DNA of 64,000 nucleotides from Stomorhina lunata (lineage: Eukaryota > Arthropoda > Insecta > Diptera > Rhiniidae), in the NCBI GenBank assembly GCA_933228675.1, contig OW121742.1, positions 110,977,242-111,041,241 on the forward strand, in the 5' to 3' direction. The notes beneath the pieces are model-generated. The model saw only the letters and a list, made by a program, of their open reading frames with translations, ran no database searches and was not told the origin of the DNA. The translations under genes and the position numbers were made by a program. The stretch's first letter is position 1. Each line of letters starts with the position of its first letter. Of the stretch, positions 57,006-64,000 are shown piece after piece.

Positions 57006-58330
57006 ATTTTTCTATAGAAAAATCTCACTGACATGAATTTTTCTATAGAAAAATCTCACTGACATGAATTTTTCTATAGAAAAATCTCACTGACATGAAT
57101 TTTTCTATAGAAAAATCTCACTGACATGAATTTTTCTATAGAAAAATCTCACTGACATGAATTTTTCTATAGAAAAATCTCACTGACATGAATTTTTCTA
57201 TAGAAAAATCTCACTGAAATGAATTTTTCTATAGAAAAATCTCACTGACATGAATTTTTCTATAGAAAAATCTCACTGACATGAATTTTTCTATAGAAAA
57301 ATCTCACTGACATGAATTTTTCTATAGAAAAATCTCACTGACATGAACTTTTCTATAGAAAAATCTCACTGACATGAATTTTTCTATAGAAAAATCTCAC
57401 TGACATAAATTTTTCTATAGAAAAATCTCACTGACAAGAATTTTTCTATAGAAAAATCTCACTGACATGAATTTTTCTATAGAAAAATCTCACTGACATG
57501 AATTTTTCTATAGAAAAATCTCACTGACATGAATTTTTCTATTCAAAAATCTCACTGACATGAATTTTTCTATAGATAAATATCACTGACATGAATTTTT
57601 CTATAGAAAAATCTCACTGGCATGAATTTTTCTATAAAAAATCTCGCTGACATGAATTTTTCTATAGAAAAATCTCACTGACATGAATTTTTCTATAGAA
57701 AAATCTCACTGACATGAACTTTTCTATAGAAAAATCTCACTGACATGAATTTTTCTATAGAAAAATCTCACTGACATAAATTTTTCTATAGAAAAATCTC
57801 ACTGACAAGAATTTTTCTATAGAAAAATCTCACTGACATGAATTTTTCTATAGAAAAATCTCACTGACATGAATTTTTCTATAGAAAAATCTCACTGACA
57901 TGAATTTTTCTATAGAAAAATCTCACTGACATGAATTTTTCTATAGAAAAATCTCACTGACATGAATTTTTCTATAGAAAAATCTCACTGACATGAATTT
58001 TTCTATAGAAAAATCTCACTGACATGAATTTTTCTATAGAAAAATCTCACTGACATGAATTTTTCTATAGAAAAATCTCACTGACATGAATTTTTCTATT
58101 CAAAAATCTCACTGACATGAGTTTTTCTATAGATAAATATCACTGACATGAATTTTTCTATAGAAAAATCTGACTGGCATGAATTTTTCTATAAAAAATC
58201 TCGCTGACATGAATTTTTCTATAGAAAAATCTCCCTGACATGAAATTTTCTATAGAAAAATCTCCCCTGACATGAATTTTTCTATATAAAAATCTCACAT
58301 GAATTTTTCTATAGAAAAATCTTTGTATGT
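57006..58330 (+). repeat. 31-bp satellite, CTCACTGACATG linker (plus orientation)
   Basis: About 42 units of GAATTTTTCTATAGAAAAAT followed by CTCACTGACAT. Rare variants show higher-order duplication: ACATGAACTT at 57341 and 57712 (371 bp apart), each followed by ACATAAAT and ACAAGAAT units; and the ATTCAAAAAT, ATAAATATCAC, TATAAAAAATCTCGC series starting at 57541 and 58099 (558 bp, exactly 18 units). The right edge decays after 58250. Confidence 0.97.
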
Positions 58331-59025
58331 ATCTATGATAATTTTTTCTATAGAAAAATTTCTCTATTATAACTTTTTTGAAGTAAAAATATCTCTACAT
58401 ATATTATCTTTACGATATTACTCGTCATTTCTAAAATACAAGCCCATAAACCCAATTATTGTAAGATTTTTTTGGTCTTGAAATATAAGTAATTCCAAAA
58501 CGTTCTATTTTAATCTCCTTAAAGAAATCGTAAGACTCCAAACCATTTCCAGCGATTCTCTAAGAAAATAAGAATATTATATTCCAAACACACTTTTCAG
58601 ATGTTAAATCTTAATAAAGTCATTGACTTGGTAACCGCATGTAACTGAAACGAAATTCAAACAATAGGAAAATCAACGCAAAATCAAAAAGCTTTTCGTG
58701 TTTGACGTAGGCGTTAGCAAAGCTTTTCTTTTTTTTTTATTGTGAAAAATTTCCTTTTTATTTTCATTTGATTACGCACACAGACACGCACTTCGACACT
58801 ACTCCCGAAACTCCAAGTAAATACGAATAAAATAGAAAAAACATTAACAAAAGAGGACGAATCCCGAACTTCTTTTTCACCTTGAAAGAAGAAAATAAAA
58901 AAGAAAATGGAAAAGAAATACACGCGTACATACACGAGGGCTAATAATAAAGGACATAATAAAATAGAGATAAATTATCAAAAAATTAAAAACAAACAAA
59001 ACAAAGGACAACACAAAAAAATGTG

Positions 59026-59042
59026 TAACATACATTAGGGCT
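59026..59042 (+). promoter_or_regulatory. Su(Hw)-like motif
   Basis: TAACATACATTAGGGCT: ACATAC replaces GCATAC, and TTAGGGC matches the right half. Confidence 0.4.
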
Positions 59043-59060
59043 GAATAAAAGAAAACAAAT

Positions 59061-59079
59061 TATTGCATGAATTAAGGGG
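59061..59079 (+). promoter_or_regulatory. Su(Hw)-like motif
   Basis: TATTGCATGAATTAAGGGG has TTGCAT and AAGGGG; ATGA replaces ATAC. Confidence 0.35.
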
Positions 59080-59180
59080 CGCCAGGGGAAAAGGGAGTGA
59101 GACTGAGAGATTAAACGAAAAGAAGGACTAAAAAACAATAAAAAAAATTAAGAAATTCGTAAGCAAAAAATGGAAACATT

Positions 59181-61320
59181 TTAAAATGATTTTTCAATAG
59201 AAAAATTCATGACAGTGAGATTTTTCTAAAGAAAAATTTATGACAGTGAGATTTTTCTATGGAAAAATTCATGACAGTGATATTTTTCTATAGAAAAATT
59301 CATGACAGTGAGATTTTTCTATAGAAAAATTCATGACAGTGAGATTTTTCTATAGAAAAATTCATGACAGTGAGATTTTTCTATAGAAAAATTCATGACA
59401 GTGAGATTTTTCTATAGAAAAATTCATGACATTGAGATTTTTCTATAGAAAAATTCATGTCAGTGAGATTTTTCTATAGAACAATTCATGTCAGTGAGAT
59501 TTTTCTATAGAAAAATTCAGGATACTGAAATTTTTTTATAGAAAAATTCATGACAGTGAGATTTTTCTATAGAAAAACTCATGACAGTGAGAGTTTTCTA
59601 TAGAAAAATTCATGACAGTGAGATTTTTCTATTGAAAAATTCATGACAGTGAGATTTTTCTATAGAAAAATTCATGTCAGTGATATTTTTCTATAGAAAA
59701 ATTCATGTCAGTGATATTTTTCTTTAGAAAAATTCATGTCAGTGATATTTTTCTTTAGAAAAATTCATGTCAGTGATATTTTTCTATAGAAAAATTCATG
59801 TCAGTGATATTTTTCTATAGAAAAATTCATGTCAGTGATATTTTTCTATAGAAAAATTCATGTCAGTGATATTTTTCTTTAGAAAAATTCATGTCAGTGA
59901 TATTTTTCTATAGAAAAATTCATGTCATTGACATTTTTCTATAGGAAAATTCATGTCATTGACATTTTTCTACAGGAAAATTCATGTCATTGTCATTTTT
60001 CTACAGGAAAATTCAAGTCATTGTCATTTTTCTATAGAAAAAATCATGCCCTTGACATTTTTCTATAGAAAAATGTCAATTTTCTATAGAAAATTTCATG
60101 TCTTTGACACTTTTCTATAGAAAATTTCATGTCATTGACATTTTTCTATAGAAAATTCTTGTCTTTGACATTTTTCTATGGAAAAATTCATGTCATTGAC
60201 ATTTTTCTATAGAAAAATCATTTCATTGAAATTTTTCTATAGAAAAATTCATGTCTTTGACTTTTTTCTATAGGAAAATTCATGTCATTGACATTTTTCT
60301 ATAGGAAAATTCATGTCATTTTTCTATAGAAAAAATCATGCCCTTGACATTTTTCTATAGAAAATTTCATGTCTTTGACATTTTTCTATAGAAAATTCTT
60401 GTCTTTGACATTTTTTTATGGAAAAATTCATGTCATTGACATTTTTCTATAGAAAAATCATTTCATTGACATTTTTCTATAGAAAAATTCATGTCTTTGA
60501 CATTTTTCTATAGAAAAATGTATGTCATTGACATGTCATTGACAAAATATTTTATGTTATTGACATTTTGGAATAGAAAATTTCATGTCATTGAAATTTT
60601 TCTATAGAAAGGTTCATGTCATTGACATTTTGCCGTAGAAATATTCATGTCATTGACATATTTCTATAGAAAAATTCATGTCATAGCTATTTTTCTATAG
60701 AAAAATGCATATAATTGACATTTTTCTATAGAAAAATTGTTGTCATTGACATTTTCCGATAGAAAAATTTATGTTATTGACATTTTTCTGTAGAAAAATT
60801 AATGTCATTGACATTTTTCTATAGAAAAGTTCATGTCATTGACATTTTTCTTTAAAAAAATTCATGGTTTTCACATATTTCTATAGAATAAGTCATGTCA
60901 TTGAAGTTTTTCTATAAAAAAAATTCATGTCATTGACATTTTTCTATAGAAAAATTCATGTCGTTGACATTTTTCTATAGAAAAATCATGTCATTGACAT
61001 TTTTCTATAGAAAGTTTATAGAAAGTTGTATAGAAAGTTTTATGTCATTGACATTTTTCTATAGAAAAGTTCATGACATTGACATTTTTCTATAGAAAAA
61101 TGCATGTTTTTCAAGTATTTCTGTAGAAAATGTATGTCATTGAAGAAAAATTCATGTCATTGACATTTTTCTATAAAAAAAATTCATGTCATTGACATTT
61201 TTCTATAGAAAAATTCATGTCTTTAAAATTTTTCTATAGAAAAGTTCATGATGTTGAAATTTTTGTACAGAAAATTTCATGTCATTGAAATTTTTCTGCA
61301 AAAAAAATGTACGTCATATC
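59181..61320 (-). repeat. 31-bp satellite, CATGACAGTGAG linker (minus orientation)
   Basis: The same family as 57006-58330, inverted. Subtypes run in order: ATGACAGTGAG to about 59660, ATGTCAGTGAT to about 59920, then increasingly diverged ATGTCATTGAC units to 61320. A block of variants near 60040-60200 (AAAATCATGCCCTTGAC, CTTGTCTTTGAC, TCATTTCATTGA) recurs near 60325-60480. Confidence 0.96.
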
Positions 61321-61419
61321 ATTTTTTTTAATTAGAAATTAATTGATATTTTTTTAAATTAAAAGATTTTGCTAGTAAATTTTTTTGTATAAAAATCCAT
61401 TATGACATTATTTTAGTTG

Positions 61420-61437
61420 CGCCTAGAAATAGGCTTT
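61420..61437 (-). promoter_or_regulatory. Su(Hw)-like motif
   Basis: Minus strand reads AAAGCCTATTTCTAGGCG with GCCTA, TTT and TAGGCG. The sequence is partly palindromic, like the site at 17332. Confidence 0.5.
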
Positions 61438-61595
61438 AAATTTGAAATGAGCAATAAAATAACAATGGCCTTAAATATGTTAGATTTGATAAGATATTTA
61501 GTTTTCGATAAGAACCTATCTTGTTTTATTTAGCAACGAAGATTTTAAAATCGTTTTTTATCTAAGAATTTTCTCTTTTCTTCTATTTATTTGCC

Positions 61596-61613
61596 AGCCT
61601 AAAGTTATGCTAG
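61596..61613 (-). promoter_or_regulatory. Su(Hw)-like motif
   Basis: Minus strand reads CTAGCATAACTTTAGGCT: GCATA and TTTAGGC with CTTT preceded by an additional A. Confidence 0.5.
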
Positions 61614-61915
61614 ATTTTTGAGTCAACATTTCTGTTTTTACGTCAATTGAATTTATTTTGTTTATGTTTTAAGTACGTGAATGTTGATGTAAATAAAAGA
61701 ATTTGAAATTTTTTTGCCGCAGAAAAATTTGTATATTTCAGGTTTTTTACGATTTAAAATTAGGATTTTTTTCGAGACATGTCTGCAATATGAAAACGAT
61801 AAGAAATTTTGTGTAAAAATTCATTTTTTGTTAAAGAAAATGACCTCCAGACAGTAACGAAAGCATTTGTATGACTTAAAAAGCAACAAATGTATACCAT
61901 GAGTAAATAACACTT

Positions 61916-61934
61916 AAGCCTGAAAGTATGCAAG
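61916..61934 (-). promoter_or_regulatory. Su(Hw)-like motif, strong match
   Basis: Minus strand reads CTTGCATACTTTCAGGCTT, with the complete TTGCATACTTT core and CAGGC. Confidence 0.6.
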
Positions 61935-62274
61935 TTTTTTTTATAAAGAAAGAAAATGGAAAAATATGGAACAAAAGCAAGAAATAAAAAACTAATGAAG
62001 GCAATAAAATATATAATGAGTTTATGGATATAAAAAGCATAAAATTATCTGTCTTTACAATGTAAAATTTACATTTTAAGTATTTTTTTTGTTTGGTCTA
62101 AAACTCTCTCTTTATTTACTTGCATTCTCTCACTCTCTTTAATTTACAATGACTTTGAATTTTTTTTTTTTGAGAAACGAGAGCAACAAGTTGAAATGAA
62201 ATTGTGAAAAAATTTTATGTAAAAAAGAGGGTAAGATGTAAGTAAGTAAGAATGCCAAAAACCATGGCCTACCA

Positions 62275-62292
62275 CCCCTAAACGTATACTTT
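62275..62292 (-). promoter_or_regulatory. Su(Hw)-like motif (GTATAC variant)
   Basis: Minus strand reads AAAGTATACGTTTAGGGG; the site lies 45 bp from the satellite edge. Confidence 0.4.
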
Positions 62293-62335
62293 AAAGAAAT
62301 AAACCAAACAAGTTTATTAATTAAGTATCTAAATA

Positions 62336-64000
62336 TTTCCATAGGAAATTATCACTGACATGAATTTTTTTTATCTTTCAATATTATCTTTCTATAACAT
62401 TTGTGTCATGAATTTTTCTATAGAAAATTATCACTGATATTAAATTTCTATAGAAAATTCTCACTGACATAAATTTTTCTATAGAAAAATATCACTGACA
62501 TGAATTTTTCTATAGAAAAATATCATTGACATGAATTTTTCTATAGAAAAATATCATTGACATGAATTTTTCTATAGAAAAGTATCATTGACATGAATTT
62601 TTCTATAGAAAAGTATCATTGACATGAATTTTTCTATAGAAAAATATCATTGACATGAATTTTTCTATAGAAAAATATCATTGACATGAATTTTTCTATA
62701 GAAAAATATCATTGACATGAATTTTTCTATAGAAAAATATCATTGACATGAATTTTTCTATAGAAAAATATCATTGGCATGAATTTTTCTATAGAAAAAT
62801 ATCATTGACATGAATTTTTCTATAGAAAAATATCATTGACATGAATTTTTCTATAGAAAAATATCATTGACATGAATTTTTCTATAGAAAAATATCATTG
62901 ACATGAATTTTTTTATAGAAAAATATCATTGACGTGAATTTTTCTATAGAAAAATATCATTGACATGAATTTTTCTATAGAAAAATATCTGACATGAATT
63001 TTTATATAGAAAAATATCATTGACATGAATTTTTCTATAGAAAAATCTCACTGTCATGAATTTTTTTATAGAAAAATCTAACTGTCATAAATTTTTCTAT
63101 AGAAAAATCTCACTGTCATGAAATTTTCTATAGAAAAATCTCACTGTCATGAATTTTTCTATAGAAAAATCTCACTGTCATGAATTTTTCTATAGAAAAA
63201 TCTCACTGTCATGCATTTTTCTATAGAAAAATCTAACTGTCATGAATTTTTCTATAGAAAAATATCACAGTCATAAATTTTTCTATAGAAAAATTTCACT
63301 GTCATGAATTTTTCTATAGAAAAATTTCACTGACATGAATTTTTCTATAGAAAAATTTCACTGTCATGAATGTTTCTATAGAAAAATTTCACTGTCATGA
63401 ATGTTTCTATAGAAAAATTTCACTGTAATGAGTTTTTCTATAGAAAAATTTCACTGTCATGAATTTTTCTACAGAAAAATTTCACTGTCGTGAATTTTTC
63501 TATAGAAAAATTTCACTGTCGTGAATTTTTCTATAGAAAAATTTCACTGTCATGAATTTTTCTATTGAAAAATTTCACTGTCATGAATTTTTCTATAGAA
63601 AAATTTCACTGTCATGAATTTTTCTATAGAAAAATTTCACTGTCATGAATTTTTCTATAGAAAAATTTCACTGTCATGAATTTTTCTATAGAAAAATTTC
63701 ACTGTCATGAATTTTTCTATAGAAAAATTTCACTGTCATGAATTTTTCTATAGAAAAATTTCACTGTCATGAATTTATCTATAGAAAAATTTCACTGTCA
63801 TGAATTTTTCTATCGAAAAATTTCACTGTCATGAATTTTTCTATCGAAAAATTTCACTGTCATGAATTTTTCTATAGAAAAATTTCACTGTCATGAATTT
63901 TTCTATAGAAAAATCTCACTGTCATGAATTTTTTTATAGAAAAATCTCACTGTCATGAATTTTTCTATAGAAAAATCTCACTGTCATGAATTTTTCTATA
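62336..64000 (+). repeat. 31-bp satellite, CAYTGACATG then CACTGTCATG linker (plus orientation)
   Basis: Continues past the window end. The first units (62336-62510) are irregular. ATATCATTGACATG units fill about 62510-63030, CTCACTGTCATG about 63035-63270, TTTCACTGTCATG about 63280-63900, and CTCACTGTCATG returns to the end. Going outward from the spacer the subtype order resembles that of the inverted array on the other side. Confidence 0.97.

Larger units (their letters stand above)
58331..59180. other. Spacer between inverted CACTGACATG arrays
   Basis: Single-copy A-rich DNA. A 73-codon minus-strand frame at 58714-58935 lies in a lysine- and phenylalanine-biased A/T-rich stretch and is not supported. 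Two plus-strand Su(Hw)-like motifs lie at 59026 and 59061. ACATACACGAGGGCT near 58928 is a third, poorer resemblance. Confidence 0.75.
61321..62335. other. Spacer between inverted arrays with four Su(Hw)-like motifs
   Basis: Single-copy AT-rich DNA. All four motifs (61420, 61596, 61916, 62275) are on the minus strand, opposite to those in the 42.5-47 kb spacers. A 67-codon minus-strand frame at 62139-62342 overlaps one motif and the satellite edge; not supported. Confidence 0.8.

Overview
This is a very AT-rich, almost gene-free block of eukaryotic DNA dominated by tandem repeats. I find no convincing protein-coding exon, no tRNA or rRNA, and no intact transposon. Roughly three quarters of the window is satellite DNA. 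The setting looks like a large intron, an intergenic desert or heterochromatin of an insect. The best lead to a group is a recurring spacer motif resembling the binding site of the Drosophila insulator protein Su(Hw), which points to a higher fly. Species-level assignment is not possible from the sequence alone. Layout: an 11-bp satellite (1-782), a spacer, and the same satellite inverted (2012-3060). Next comes a family of GATCTTGTC-rich repeats (3061-4145) whose inverted copy lies at 17636-18747. Between these arms sit a 9.7-kb, nearly homogeneous 33-bp satellite (5112-14833) and its decayed 31-bp relative (14834-16349). Then follow a 154-bp repeat (19221-19785), a TTCGAA 31-mer (19786-22130), a TTCTAGAA 31-mer with embedded 46-bp hairpins (23034-27046), and a 31-mer present in both orientations around a spacer (27955-32790) and again at 34023-35682. 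Another 31-mer (35683-36560), a 12-bp satellite (36565-38265), a 191-bp repeat (39601-40140) and a 21-bp satellite (40141-42212) follow. The right third holds 31-mers with an AACG/CGTT linker (43181-50490, changing orientation twice), a TTTCATC linker (52776-56655) and a CACTGACATG linker (57006-64000, changing orientation across two spacers). Most arrays are built around one palindrome, TTTTCTATAGAAAA or a close relative, joined to different linkers. Most have a period of 31 bp; the others are 11, 12, 21 and 33 bp, all close to whole helical turns. The main unexpected signal lies between the satellites. Short unique spacers carry about 31 copies of a directional motif, approximately TTGCMTACTTTTAGGC, with 19 of them between 42.5 and 52.5 kb. 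This matches my memory of the Su(Hw) consensus (YWGCMTACTTHY plus a downstream AGG). The flanks differ from copy to copy, so the motifs do not look like pieces of a dispersed repeat. I read the region as a possible insulator-rich, gene-free domain in which satellites have expanded between protected spacers. That interpretation is inference and needs a motif scan and ChIP data. All long open frames here are by-products of stop-free satellites with periods divisible by three, or fall in 12-bp repeats, and I do not annotate them as genes.
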